A stretch of 64,000 nucleotides of DNA from Saccharicrinis fermentans DSM 9555 = JCM 21142 (lineage in GTDB: Bacteria > Bacteroidota > Bacteroidia > Bacteroidales > Marinilabiliaceae), in contig NZ_KI912107.1 in assembly GCF_000517085.1 (NCBI RefSeq), positions 4,275,980 to 4,339,979 of the forward strand, given 5' to 3'. The translations under genes and the position numbers were made by a program. Of the stretch, positions 29,800-40,300 are shown piece by piece (positions within the stretch are counted from its first letter, which is position 1; each line of letters opens with the position of its first letter). The notes below the pieces were generated by a model. The model saw nothing but the letters and a program-made list of their open reading frames with translations. It was not told the origin of the DNA and searched no databases.

Positions 29800-29807
29800 C
29801 AAATGTA
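29800..29807 (-). promoter_or_regulatory. -7 box TACATTTG of rpsP
   Basis: Exact fit to TAnnTTTG on the minus strand, 54 bases before the rpsP start codon. It supports the shorter start because the transcript would begin around 29793. Confidence 0.55.
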
Positions 29808-29890
29808 AGTAATATTTTTATAATAACAACATGTTCTTTTCTTTAATATTAAGTAGTTAGGCACCACCTCTACCTAAAAGCTACCCATAG

Positions 29891-30688
29891 CTATATCTTC
29901 TTCAACACAATTTCTTCAATCACCTTTATTACACCATCGCGGTCGTTGCTTGGGGCCTTGAAGCGAGCTACCTGTTGAACATCATCATGGGCATTCTCCA
30001 TGGCATAACTATGATGCGCCATTTGCAGCATTTCTATATCATTATGAAAATCACCAAAAGCCATGGTCTCCTCCTTACTGATTCCAAGCTGTTCTTGCAG
30101 GTATTTAACTGCGGCCCCTTTATTAATACCCAGTGGCATTAAATCAATCCAAACATTACTCGATTTAGCAACCACATACTTATCCTGAAAGACGTCCCAG
30201 GCTTTTCCACTATTCAACTGCCATGTTTTGGCATCGAACGCCGCGATTTTCAGAACTTTCTCCTCCAGTTCATCCGTATTGTTCACCACTTTTAATGTAG
30301 GATAATACCTTTTGGCCTCAGCTATAAAATAAGGATCGTCCGATTCGGTATAGGGCCTATCCTGAGTACAAATCACCAGATACACATCTTCTAATGAACG
30401 TCCCAAAGCCGCAATTTCAGCCACCTCATCATGCGCAAACGCCTTCATCACCACAGGTTCAGGGCGCGTACCAATGTAAGCACCATTATCTCCAATAAGA
30501 ATCATATCATGCTCCATATGTTCAAACTGCGGCAACAAGGTATAATAAGGTCTGCCACTGGCTACCACAAATCGAATACCCAGACGCCTTAATTGCTTAT
30601 AGGTAGCTTCAAATTTAGGAGACAATTCATGGTTGGAGTTCAATAAAGTACCATCCATGTCTGCTACAATTAGTTTAATCTGCACCAT
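29891..30688 (-). CDS. Cof-type HAD-superfamily phosphatase
   Basis: 265 residues. HAD motif I VADMDGTLLNS (nucleophile and acid Asp, residues 9-14), motif II VVASGRPYY, motif IV GDFHNDIEMLQMAHH near 210. The type IIB cap with GIRFVVASGRP places it in the Cof/YidA group of sugar-phosphate or FMN/PLP phosphatases; substrate unknown. Its start overlaps the end of the upstream DUF3810 gene by 14 bases. Confidence 0.92.
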   Translation of the reverse strand: MVQIKLIVADMDGTLLNSNHELSPKFEATYKQLRRLGIRFVVASGRPYYTLLPQFEHMEHDMILIGDNGAYIGTRPEPVVMKAFAHDEVAEIAALGRSLEDVYLVICTQDRPYTESDDPYFIAEAKRYYPTLKVVNNTDELEEKVLKIAAFDAKTWQLNSGKAWDVFQDKYVVAKSSNVWIDLMPLGINKGAAVKYLQEQLGISKEETMAFGDFHNDIEMLQMAHHSYAMENAHDDVQQVARFKAPSNDRDGVIKVIEEIVLKKI

Positions 30689-31742
30689 ATATTAATGTTT
30701 TTTGAAGTGTATAGTCAATAATCAACTGCACAACACCGTTGTAATCGTCAATCCCCTCTTTAATATTATTCGATTTTAAATAAGCATCATTCACCTTAGA
30801 AGCAGCTTTGTCTATTTCAGCATTTCGCCAGTGACGCCAATGCTTATGCTGACTTTTAATATCTTCCACCACTTCGGGTCTGATCTGTTTGATAAGCTCC
30901 GCCCTCGTTTCTAGGTGCTTAGATTGATACAAAAAGTAATCCAAGGCATATAACCAACCCGAATATTGCACAAAAGGTTCATCACTATTCACGCAAATGA
31001 TCCACCCATAAAAACTAGCTTCAGCTTCGCTGGTAACACCCAGTTGATGAGACCTCTCATGAGCAGTCACCACCGGTATATCCCAGGCGGTTAAATATCT
31101 ATTGATATGTATCTCATTAAAGAACGGTCCAAAATACCCAAGTATGGTAGCTTTCGCAAAAAAATCACTAAAGGTAACGTACTTTGCGCTCCACCTGGGC
31201 ATGCGACGAGGCAAATGAAGATAGGCAGCCATCTGCCGGTAAGATTTCTCCAACGCAATATTACCTGTCTCCCTCTCAAAGAAAGCGGTAGAAGTATAAC
31301 TCTTATTGGTATGATCTATAACCTGCTTGAATACCGAAATGAATACCGAATCATTGGCCACACTTTGACTTAACTGAAAACGCTGATGGGCTGGCTCACG
31401 ATAATAGTTAAAACCCCACAAACAGTAAAATAAAACATAAATCATTGCCCCTGTTTGAAAAACAAAGAGCAAATACTTCCATAACTTTAACTTGCGAAAA
31501 ACAACCATACACAAGCCAATCAAAAGAAAAAGTACAAGAGTCACATAAAAAACATCATCCAAAGAAAAGGGTACCCATGCAGAAACACTAGATAACACAT
31601 AAGCGATAGATGGATAAATACCATGAGAATAAACTTCTTCGGTATAAGCCGCATTATTTTTAAAAAATACTTGCAACAGCACCGTCACAGCCAGCAATAT
31701 AAATGCGATTGTTTTTTTTATGTAGGATGGTTTTACTTGCAT
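30675..31742 (-). CDS. DUF3810-family membrane protein with HExxH motif
   Basis: 355 residues from the ATG at 31742; the longer frame from 31778 adds 12 residues and reaches further into the divergent gene's leader. Three N-terminal membrane helices (near 10-27, 60-85, 92-112) precede a soluble domain with AHERSHQLGVTSEAEASFYG near residue 228, a canonical HExxH followed by a downstream Glu, as in zinc peptidases. Function unknown; a membrane metallopeptidase is likely. Probably co-transcribed with the HAD gene. Confidence 0.88.
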   Translation of the reverse strand: MQVKPSYIKKTIAFILLAVTVLLQVFFKNNAAYTEEVYSHGIYPSIAYVLSSVSAWVPFSLDDVFYVTLVLFLLIGLCMVVFRKLKLWKYLLFVFQTGAMIYVLFYCLWGFNYYREPAHQRFQLSQSVANDSVFISVFKQVIDHTNKSYTSTAFFERETGNIALEKSYRQMAAYLHLPRRMPRWSAKYVTFSDFFAKATILGYFGPFFNEIHINRYLTAWDIPVVTAHERSHQLGVTSEAEASFYGWIICVNSDEPFVQYSGWLYALDYFLYQSKHLETRAELIKQIRPEVVEDIKSQHKHWRHWRNAEIDKAASKVNDAYLKSNNIKEGIDDYNGVVQLIIDYTLQKTLIYGAD

Positions 31743-31813
31743 TTGGTTATATTTGTTATTATTTGTTGGATATACCAACTTATAAGCTAATCAACAAAGA
31801 TAGAAATATTACT

Positions 31814-33172
31814 ATGCATATTCATTTTATTGCCATTGGAGGTGCAGCTATGCACAACTTGGCTATCGCATTACATAAAAAAGGGTATCAGGTGACTGGA
31901 TCAGACGATGAAATTTTTGATCCCTCACGCAGTCGCTTAAATCAATACGGCCTATTGCCCCCTGAATATGGTTGGTTTCCCCATAAAATCAATCAGGATA
32001 TTGACGTTATAATATTAGGAATGCATGCCCGAAAAGATAATCCGGAACTATTGAAGGCACAGGAACTTCAACTAAAAGTATATTCTTATCCGGAATATTT
32101 ATACGAACAATGCAAAGATAAAAAACGCATTGTTATTGGAGGTAGCCATGGAAAAACAACCATCACTTCGATGGTGATGCATGTGCTCAAGAAACTCGAT
32201 TATCAATTCGATTATATGGTAGGCGCACAGATTGAAGGTTTTGATACCATGGTTCAGCTATCGCACGATGCCCCTATTGCTATTTTTGAAGGAGATGAGT
32301 ACTTGTCTTCTCCCATTGATCTACGTCCTAAGTTCCATTGGTACAAACCTCATGTGGCCTTATTGACTGGAGTAGCTTGGGATCATATTAATGTATTCCC
32401 TACTTGGGAGAATTATGTGGAGCAGTTTAAAATATTTGCAGATTCATTATCAAAAAATGCAACTTTCATTTGGTATACCATGGATAAAGAGCTACAAGAT
32501 ATCTCCCAAGACCTGCGAAAAGATATCAAAAGCCTGGCCTATAAAGAATTGCCTGCACAATTGAAAAATGGAAAATCGATAGTCACATTTAACAACACTA
32601 GCTATGAGCTGTCAGTCTTTGGAGCCCATAACCTTCAGAATATAAATGGTGCCAGAATGATATGTGCAGAATTGGGTATCAATGATAATGATTTTTTTGA
32701 GTGTATATCCTCATTTAAAGGTGCTGCCAAGAGGCTACAAACACTAAAGGAGAAAAAGAATACAGCTGTATTTCTTGATTTTGCCCATTCACCATCGAAA
32801 CTAAAAGCTACCGTTGAAGCTGTAAAACTTCAGTATCCCGAAAGAAAATTGGTGGCCTGTATGGAGTTACACACCTTTAGTAGTCTCAACAAAGATTTTT
32901 TACCCCAATACAAAGACACGATGGCCGCGGCCGATGTAGCCTACGTATATTTTAATCCGGAGGTACTTAAACACAAACATCTTCCTGCAATAAACCAGAC
33001 CCTGGTCCATGATGCATTTGGCACAAACAATGTAAGTGTTTTCTCCAATACAACTGAACTACAAAAATTATTACTCCAGTCAACATGGGAAAATACCAAT
33101 CTTTTGTTTATGAGTTCTGGTAATTTTTCAGGCATTGACTTTGTTGATTTCTCAGAAAAAATTTTGAAGTAA
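31814..33172 (+). CDS. mpl: Mur ligase, Mpl type (murein peptide recycling)
   Basis: 452 residues from ATG 31814; a longer upstream frame from 31703 overlaps the divergent gene and is not part of the family. MHIHFIAIGGAAMHNLAIAL is the Rossmann start, IGGSHGKTTITSMV is the ATP loop (K114), EGDEYLSSPIDLRPKF and TGVAWDHINVFPTWENYVEQ are Mpl-type signatures. Joins the tripeptide L-Ala-D-Glu-mDap to UDP-MurNAc. MurC is the alternative but the EGDEY motif favours Mpl. Confidence 0.87.
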   Translation: MHIHFIAIGGAAMHNLAIALHKKGYQVTGSDDEIFDPSRSRLNQYGLLPPEYGWFPHKINQDIDVIILGMHARKDNPELLKAQELQLKVYSYPEYLYEQCKDKKRIVIGGSHGKTTITSMVMHVLKKLDYQFDYMVGAQIEGFDTMVQLSHDAPIAIFEGDEYLSSPIDLRPKFHWYKPHVALLTGVAWDHINVFPTWENYVEQFKIFADSLSKNATFIWYTMDKELQDISQDLRKDIKSLAYKELPAQLKNGKSIVTFNNTSYELSVFGAHNLQNINGARMICAELGINDNDFFECISSFKGAAKRLQTLKEKKNTAVFLDFAHSPSKLKATVEAVKLQYPERKLVACMELHTFSSLNKDFLPQYKDTMAAADVAYVYFNPEVLKHKHLPAINQTLVHDAFGTNNVSVFSNTTELQKLLLQSTWENTNLLFMSSGNFSGIDFVDFSEKILK

Positions 33173-33300
33173 AGTTGGCTTAAACCAGAAGGACTTTACA
33201 TCAACCCCACGCTTTCACACGAACAATGCCGTTGATTGGACAACCAATTAACTTTCATTTTATACTTTTCTACTAATACATTGTGAATAAGATAAAACAA

Positions 33301-33333
33301 CAAAAACCCGGCAATGACCGGGTTTTTGTTTTA
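33301..33333 (+). terminator. Rho-independent terminator after mpl
   Basis: Perfect 11-bp stem CAAAAACCCGG (33301-33311) with CCGGGTTTTTG (33318-33328), 6-base loop, then TTTTA. It marks the end of the conserved chromosomal part of the window. Confidence 0.88.
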
Positions 33334-33560
33334 TATGGTTAAAAAGGGCATTTTGTTTCTTTTTTTCAACTCACCATAGCGGTGCTATGCCTCGTCTCAG
33401 AAAAGTCTGCTTTTATTGCCATTTCAACCCTCATAACGAAGTTCTAATACATATTTCTTCAAGTTACAAAAGTTTCAGACCAATCGGCCTGACAGGGTAG
33501 AATAAAACCTACAATATTCTATGAAGTTCAGGCTGCCTTGTTACAGTTGTGTTATCGCTT
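33334..33560. other. non-coding stretch at the edge of the accessory island
   Basis: No reading frame of note. It contains a short inverted repeat CATAGC/GCTATG (33375-33389) and a stretch of mixed composition. It separates the mpl terminator from the first fibre-like gene. I see no mobile-element end here. Confidence 0.4.
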
Positions 33561-34589
33561 TTATTTTTTCTTTAGGGAATTTAGTTTATTCTCAAGTTGT
33601 TTAATTTTTACTTGCTGAATTTGGTTTAATTTATTCTGCTCAATAATATATAGGGTTAGTTCTTCAATTTTCTGCAATAATTTGGCATCCATTTCTCCGA
33701 GATTAATGCCTTTTTCTAAAACTTCTGATTCTTTTGGTATGTCTGGAAGGTGTTTATTTTTTAAGATAAATTGTTCTGTTTCTTCGAGACTCATTAACTC
33801 ATATTCATTTGTAAAAACAAAATCTGACCAACCACTTGCTTCCACTTGAATTTCTCTTGCGCCAATTGAACCTTCAACAGCAAATCTATGAGGACCTGTT
33901 TCTTCTGTTCCTAATCCTAGGTTACCAGACTTTAAAGTCATATAAACTTTATTTCCATTCCCCCATGATTGTATATTATTATATGGATCTCTTTCCCACC
34001 ACGTCCTCGTATCAGTCCCTGGGGATAGATACGAGGCATCAATCGAAATACCATTATGCAATCGAGTAGATAACCAATCAGAGCCTTGAAAATCTCTTTT
34101 TAACCAAATATTATTCATAACTGTATTTCCTACTCCACACTTTCCAGAAATACGAATCAATAGTTTTGTATCATTCAAATTAGAACCTAATTCTTGACTT
34201 TCATATAAATGTAGTTTTGCAGCAGGTTCATTAGTTCCTATTCCAAGCTTATTATTAATTGTGACAATATTTAAGAAACTTGCAGTTCCATTTACTTGAA
34301 ACAAATATGCAGGATCCATTGTTCCGACTCCTATTTTTCCTTGTGAGGTTATTGTCAATGCATTAGTCCAAGTATTACTGTTATGCCTTGCGTCAATATT
34401 TAAAAGAGTTTTACCTCCTGGGTCAGAATTATAAATTTTATGACCAAAACCATTTTCATAACTAGATGTAAACCATTCTATCTTTTTATTTGCTGAAGAA
34501 TTAAACTCCAATTTATCACCTTTTAGAGTTTGACTATTTATTTTTATTATATTCATAAAAATTAGAGCTAATAATGTTATCGTTCTCAT
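33561..34589 (-). CDS. secreted fibre-like protein with C-terminal FVF/HKHLPDIP module
   Basis: 342 residues. Signal peptide ending KINSQ. The middle has tail-fibre-like repeats (GKIGVGTMDPAYLFQVNG, NKLGIGTNEPAAKLHLYE, GNLGLGTEETGPHRFAVEG), then the shared C-terminal module (SDFVFTNEYELMSLEETEQF, NKHLPDIPKESEV, NLGEMDAKLLQKIEELTLYI) and a C-terminal coiled coil. It is the only member on the minus strand and its module is the most divergent of the six. Probably a trimeric surface fibre; function inferred. Confidence 0.75.
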   Translation of the reverse strand: MRTITLLALIFMNIIKINSQTLKGDKLEFNSSANKKIEWFTSSYENGFGHKIYNSDPGGKTLLNIDARHNSNTWTNALTITSQGKIGVGTMDPAYLFQVNGTASFLNIVTINNKLGIGTNEPAAKLHLYESQELGSNLNDTKLLIRISGKCGVGNTVMNNIWLKRDFQGSDWLSTRLHNGISIDASYLSPGTDTRTWWERDPYNNIQSWGNGNKVYMTLKSGNLGLGTEETGPHRFAVEGSIGAREIQVEASGWSDFVFTNEYELMSLEETEQFILKNKHLPDIPKESEVLEKGINLGEMDAKLLQKIEELTLYIIEQNKLNQIQQVKIKQLENKLNSLKKK

Positions 34590-36004
34590 TTCGTATATTG
34601 TTTCATATTGTTGTCCGGTTATTTGGCGTATTATTAATCTTTCTTATTTGATCATACTTATGTACAATATCAGCATTTTTGTTTTTCAAAAATACCCCTC
34701 TAATTTGAAATATTCATAAAAAAGTGAGTATATTCCTAAAAATTGTTGAAACATTAGTAACTCCAGGGATGCGCACAACATTTCTCTTCTATGCTAATAG
34801 AAAAAAAGATTCTGAAAAAAATAAATTTTTGGTAAGTATTAAAAATAGGCTGTAGTTCAACTTGGAATGATCGCTGTATCTTGCAGACCCCTAATATACC
34901 TTCGGGTAACTACTCAGTAAGCAAAAACCAAATATAAGTAACATGGTTTCCTTGCGTTATTTGTTTCTGAGTTGAAAAAGTGTGATTGAAAATGAGTTCC
35001 CGCAAGGGTTAGCCAATGCCGTGTTGGTGTCAGATTCATTAAGTGCACATTTGAAAACAAGAGCCTACACACAATTGTTGTGCCTGGATCAGGTGTTCTG
35101 AGAACCTAACGACTTTATTGAAGTTACAGAAAATAAATGACCTGTTCAGATGAAAGAATTGTTCATGAAAGCCATCGACTTCAAAAAGAATTTATGTCAA
35201 TCTCATTATTTATAGTCCTTAAAGATGCGGGATGAAATATTGCAGGAGTTTCAAAAATTATTGGATTCTTCACCAAAAATTTACCTTAAAAAGCTGGCTG
35301 CCTTTCATAAAATAATGGTCAAGTGGAAAAACAGTGTGTTTACCTTTTTGTTTTTCTCCGAAGTACTCTTTGATACCTGGGTTGTTACCATTTTATTACA
35401 CGAATGATATTCAATAATTTTCAACCCTTGATTCGCATTTATATTATACCTGTAGAGTGATTATATGAAAAGCCAGGCTTTGAAGTGAATTTAACCTTGC
35501 AGTAAATCATTTAACTATTCTTAACTCGACCTGATATATTAATGTTTTTTTGTATTATTATTATTTTTTACGTTATTTGTGTCGAACAAAATAAATCTCT
35601 TTTGTTAAAAAATAATGAAGGTTCTTTTCATATAATTAAATCAACTATACTTTAAGCTCCAGAATGAAATATTTTAACCAAACTATATTTTTTTTACCGA
35701 AATATTTTCCGAAAGTTTTTTGTTAGATTATATTTTCTATTGGTTTCAAGTGTAATTTACAGTAGACTGTTTTGTGGTGAAGTAGAGGTTGTTTTTTTGT
35801 AGATTGCCTATTTGTTGAATTGGATTTAACTAATTAATGTATTCTGTTCATAGAGGTGTTTTGTGTCGTGTTTTCATGTTTGAATGTTATCCTATAAAAT
35901 AGTGTATGCAATATTGATGTAGTTATAGCAACTATATTTCATGCTAAAGTTGTATGCAGAACGTATATTGTTGTTATGATTTTATTGTCTTTTTAGAAAT
36001 TAAA
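34590..36004. other. gene-poor, AT-rich decayed region
   Basis: About 1.4 kb without a convincing gene. A stretch near 34990-35220 keeps broken protein-like frames (for example EFPQGLANAVLVSDSLSAHL at about 35003) that look like a worn coding sequence, possibly a transposase, but I cannot name it. The 60-codon frame at 35225-35407 has no family features. The remainder is very AT-rich. Confidence 0.45.
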
Positions 36005-36272
36005 GGTCAAGAGTTTGGATGAGTACTGGATAATATAGGATCTAATCCAGGCTAGAGAGTTGTTGTAATACTTGATGCTAATCGTATTGATAGATATGAT
36101 GGAGTTGCAATAATTGGTTAAGCAGTTGATGATAATCGTAATTGTGGGATATAATTTATAAACTGTTTCAGATTTTAGCATGAATATTAAATTCTCTGAA
36201 ATTTTAAAAATGACTTGGTTCAGAATGTTAATAGAGCTATAATAAAGTATTGATTGAAGAAAAAAGACATGG
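36005..36272 (+). pseudogene. decayed paralogue of the 340-residue fibre protein (compare 49190-49460)
   Basis: With stops and shifts, the frame reads QEFG, GSNPG, RVVVILDANRIDRYDGVAIIG, AVDDNRN, TVSDF, matching QEFEWN, GSKAGERIVAVLDAGTIGRY, TGVAIIG, VDNNGN and SVSDF of the intact gene at 49129. At least three in-frame stops are present and the C-terminal module is missing. It lies directly before a fibre gene and an Rhs N-half gene, in the same order as at 49-54 kb. Confidence 0.75.
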
Positions 36273-36327
36273 GAAATAGTCAGGAATAAGTTTTTTATAA
36301 GATTAGGACTTGATAATATTTAAAAAT

Positions 36328-37218
36328 ATGAGAAGCATTATTGTACTTTTTTTTATTGGATTTATTGGAGGGAATACGTTGGCGCAGACGCTTGAAAATG
36401 GGAAGGTTGTAGAGTATGATTTGCCAGAAGAGGACTGTGCCGAAGGCGTTTTTTATATAGGAAAATTCTATCTTGGAGCATATGAACTATCTGCCAATAT
36501 CGAAGGATATGATGCGAATTACAATGGATGGAAAATTTTAATTGGAAGAAGGTGGGGGAGGAGTGTTTCTTTAAATGAATTGTATAATAATGTTGGTGGT
36601 ACTTTTTACTATTTATTGGAAGGTAATTTACATTTTCATCTTTGGTGGAAGAGTGAATATAAAAACATTCATAAGGGGTGGATTCCACATATTAAAGCAG
36701 AATATCAAAAAGGAGGCATCCTTATTGATGCGGAAGAGCCTGATAATTTAAGTAATGCAATTAAATTAGCAAGTGTTATTGGTCAGAGATCAACCAGGGT
36801 AGAAATGACGGAATTAAGAGTTAGTGGACTTATACAAGCCGAAGAAATCCTTGTTGAAGCCAATGGTAATACTGCCGACTTTGTTTTCGATAAAAACTAT
36901 CAATTGCGAGATCTTTCCGAAGTAGAAACCTTTATCAACGCTAACAAACGATTACCCGGAATACCATCTGCTGCACAAATGGAAGAACAAGGTGTTAATT
37001 TGGCGGAGATGAATAAGTTACTCCTACAGAAGGTGGAGGAGTTGACGCTTTATGCTATTAAAAAGGAGAAAAGGATTGAAAAGATTGAAGAGGAACGTAT
37101 AAAGAACAAGGGGGAAATGGAGGTCTTAAATAAGGCTTTGAAGGAAGAGCGGAGAGTAAGAATTAAATTGGAAGAGAGGATAGTGAGATTGGAAGAGTTA
37201 TTACTAAAGGATGAATAA
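36328..37218 (+). CDS. secreted fibre-like protein with C-terminal FVF/LPGIP module
   Basis: 296 residues from the ATG at 36328; the longer frame starts at a TTG. Signal peptide ending GGNTLAQ. The N-terminal 150 residues are unlike the paralogues. The C-terminal module is clear: EEILVEANGNTADFVFDKNY, RLPGIPSAAQMEEQGVNLAE, MNKLLLQKVEELTLYAI, followed by about 70 residues of strongly charged coiled coil. It precedes an Rhs N-half gene by 118 bases, as the 50157 gene precedes the 51029 gene. Confidence 0.75.
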   Translation: MRSIIVLFFIGFIGGNTLAQTLENGKVVEYDLPEEDCAEGVFYIGKFYLGAYELSANIEGYDANYNGWKILIGRRWGRSVSLNELYNNVGGTFYYLLEGNLHFHLWWKSEYKNIHKGWIPHIKAEYQKGGILIDAEEPDNLSNAIKLASVIGQRSTRVEMTELRVSGLIQAEEILVEANGNTADFVFDKNYQLRDLSEVETFINANKRLPGIPSAAQMEEQGVNLAEMNKLLLQKVEELTLYAIKKEKRIEKIEEERIKNKGEMEVLNKALKEERRVRIKLEERIVRLEELLLKDE

Positions 37219-37336
37219 GTGTTGTAAATTTAATATGTTCATATATAGGGATATGTGTTTTTATATAAATATCTTAGGTATTAATATGTATTAACGAAAA
37301 AAATAAATATTACAAACTCTTAAATCTATATTTTCT

Positions 37337-40300
37337 ATGGAAAATAAAAACATTGTTCTATTTTTTTTGATTATAAACATCTTTGCAGGCATAACTGCAC
37401 AAGACGACATATTAGAAATTAAGCGACATCTGGAACCTATAGAGCCTTCTGCTGCGGGTATAGCCACATATGGTACTTACCCTGTTAACTATAGCACAGG
37501 ATTACCTTCAATTGAAATACCTCTTTATACGATAAGGGCGGGTGATATCGAAGTTCCGATTAAGCTGAGTTATCATGGAGGTGGAATAAAGGTTAGCCAA
37601 GAAGCTTCCTGGGTTGGATTGGGATGGGACTTGTTTTACGGAGGTCAAATCACAAGAGAGGTGAACGGTTATCCAGATGAACCGAGCCAAAACTGGTCTA
37701 TCCCGGATATTAACGAAGTGGTTGATTATTTGGAGAATGTAAATTCTGACGACAACCTATACTTGGACAATATTTCAGGTGAGAAATCACCAGCTTATTC
37801 TTTCCTCCGCGATGTCTTCCATTTTAATCTAGCGGGGTATAATGGATCTTTTGTTTATAATAACTTTGGCGAAAAAATGCAGATACCGTTTGGTAATTAT
37901 TTATTTCAGAAACAGTCGGGAAATGATATTATCGTTGCCCCTAACGGAATTAGATACCTATTTAATGACGATGGTGTTGATAGAACATCTGTTTATCCTA
38001 TTCATGCAGGCATTCCAGAATATATCTCAACGTGGCATGTTAAAGAGATAATAGGTCAGGGAACAGATGATCGGATCTCCTATGTTTACCAACCCGACGG
38101 GAGCATCACGACCAAAACATTTGGGTATAGCCAAGGTAAATCTGTTATGAAATATGAATGCTCAAAGTATAACATACTGCCGAAGGAAACACTTATATCT
38201 TTTAAAAAAAGTGTTTCCAACCAAATGGTTAAGGCCCAAAAACCATACCAGATTACATTTCCTAACGGAAGGGTCACGTTTATACTTGAACAAAGAAAGG
38301 ATATTGAAGCATATTCGCCCATTAGTGCGAGTGCGGTGCCTCCATTAAGACGTTTAAAGCAAATCCTTATAGAAAATAAAATTGGAAATGATTATATCCC
38401 ACATCATAGTTTTGATTTTCATTATTCATATTTTTATACTTCCTCTCCTGATTCGGAACAAATAGACCAGTTACGTCTTAAATTGGATAGTGTTTCAAAA
38501 TTGGCATATGGATCAGGAGACACCGAAAAAGAAGTCACTTCTTTTGTTTATTCAGGAGATTACTGTCCCGATAAAAATAGCTTTTCAAAGGATTACTGGG
38601 GGTATTACAACGGTGTGAACAATATGTCACCTATTCCGGGCACAGTTGGTTTTCAGTCCAGATATGTTGATGAAAGTTCATCAAAATTCGGTAGTCTGTT
38701 GCAGATTATTTATCCGACAGGTGGGCGGACGGTTTTTGAATGGGAGTCTAACAGGTACGGTGAAGAAGATCCTATAGTTGTTGAAAAAAATGCGCAAGAC
38801 GTTTCAATGACAACAGGTTATCCCGAAGGATTAAGTTGTGAGGATGGAGATATTCTATTGCCAATTGATAGCGTTGTAAAATTCCCTGGCAGTGATTTCT
38901 ACTTGTTTACAGCAAGGTATTCTCAATCAATTGATGTTACATATAGCATTCAACGTAAAATTGACTACAATAATCAGCACAATAAATATGATCAGGCTGA
39001 AATTGAGATCAGTGACTTGACAGAGGGGAGGACATTAATATCCGCAACAAGGGAAGCCAATGATTTTACAAGAACGAGAACTGTGAATATTATTAAAGGG
39101 CATAAATATTACTTTCGTGTTAGTTCCAATTGCCATAACATCAAAAGTAGTATCTACTTTAGTTATGCTGGGAATGACTATTTTGATGATAAGTATAATT
39201 ACCCAATAGGTGGGTTAAGAATCAAGAATATTGTGAATCGTGATACCAATGGTGCGAAGATTAACGAACAAAATTTCACTTATCTCATTCCCAATACAAA
39301 TAAGTCAAGTGGGATGCTCAACAACTTAAGAACTTTAACGTTTACCTCGAGTAGACATGATGTACGGGTGGAGCCAGACTATTCAGAATCAGATTTAGAT
39401 AATCCGTCGGTTATACCCGGATGTAGACTGGCGGTAAATACAACTATCCTCAGTCACAGTAACCCGATAAGCGGCTTGTATTCGAATTGTGTTAATTACC
39501 AATATGTTCAGGTTTTTAATAAAGATTCAGAAGGGAATAACACTGGATATGTAAACTATGAGTTTGATATATGTAAAGATAAGTATATAGGTGAAGAATA
39601 CCCTATTGTTTCCAATAGTTGGAAGAGGGGACAATTAATACGGGAAACTATTTACAAGAATAATGAAGGTGTTTACGATTCGGTTAAAATGATATCAAAC
39701 TATTATAGTATAGATCTCCGACAAAATTCCAAATCGTCTAGTTTTAGGCTGATAAAAGACGGTTCGGTCGAAGGAAAATGTAATGGTTGCTCAGCTTTTT
39801 ATACGGCATATAAGCATCCGGTACAGTTTGACTATATTTCGGGCTGGAAGCATCTTGATAGTACAGTGGTAACCAATATTTATGAAGATGGCAACCTTGT
39901 TGTTCGTAACTATAGTTATTATGACAATCCAAATTATTCTTTCCCGGGAAGAACAAAGACAATAGATAGCCAAGGGGCAACCAAGGAAACCATATGGAAA
40001 TATCCTTTGGATTACACGAACGGATTTGCAATGTTATACGAGGACGACAATGCCAACCTGAGTATAATGCAGGATATGGTAGGAAAGAACATGGTAGATC
40101 GTCCTGTTGAGGTAGTCCGTAAATCGGGAGGCAGCCTCAAAGAATCTTTATTTTACGTTTTTGCCAAGCATAACGAGAACATAAATGTTCGGGATATTTT
40201 CAAAAAGGACTTACAGAACAGTTCAATTAACGGAGATAACCAGATTCAGTACCCTAGCTTGCCCGAGCTTTGCGTCCAGTATTTCTTTAATGGTAAAACG

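Noticed and set aside
31703-31813. N-terminal extension of the Mpl-type ligase
   Set aside because: The extra 37 residues are outside the family and overlap the divergent DUF3810 gene start; ATG 31814 gives the typical Rossmann start.
34990-35220. Possible worn transposase fragment
   Set aside because: A few stretches look protein-like, but stops interrupt all frames and I could not match it with confidence to a family.
35225-35407. 60-residue open frame in the gene-poor region
   Set aside because: No family signs, no ribosome site, surrounded by decayed DNA.
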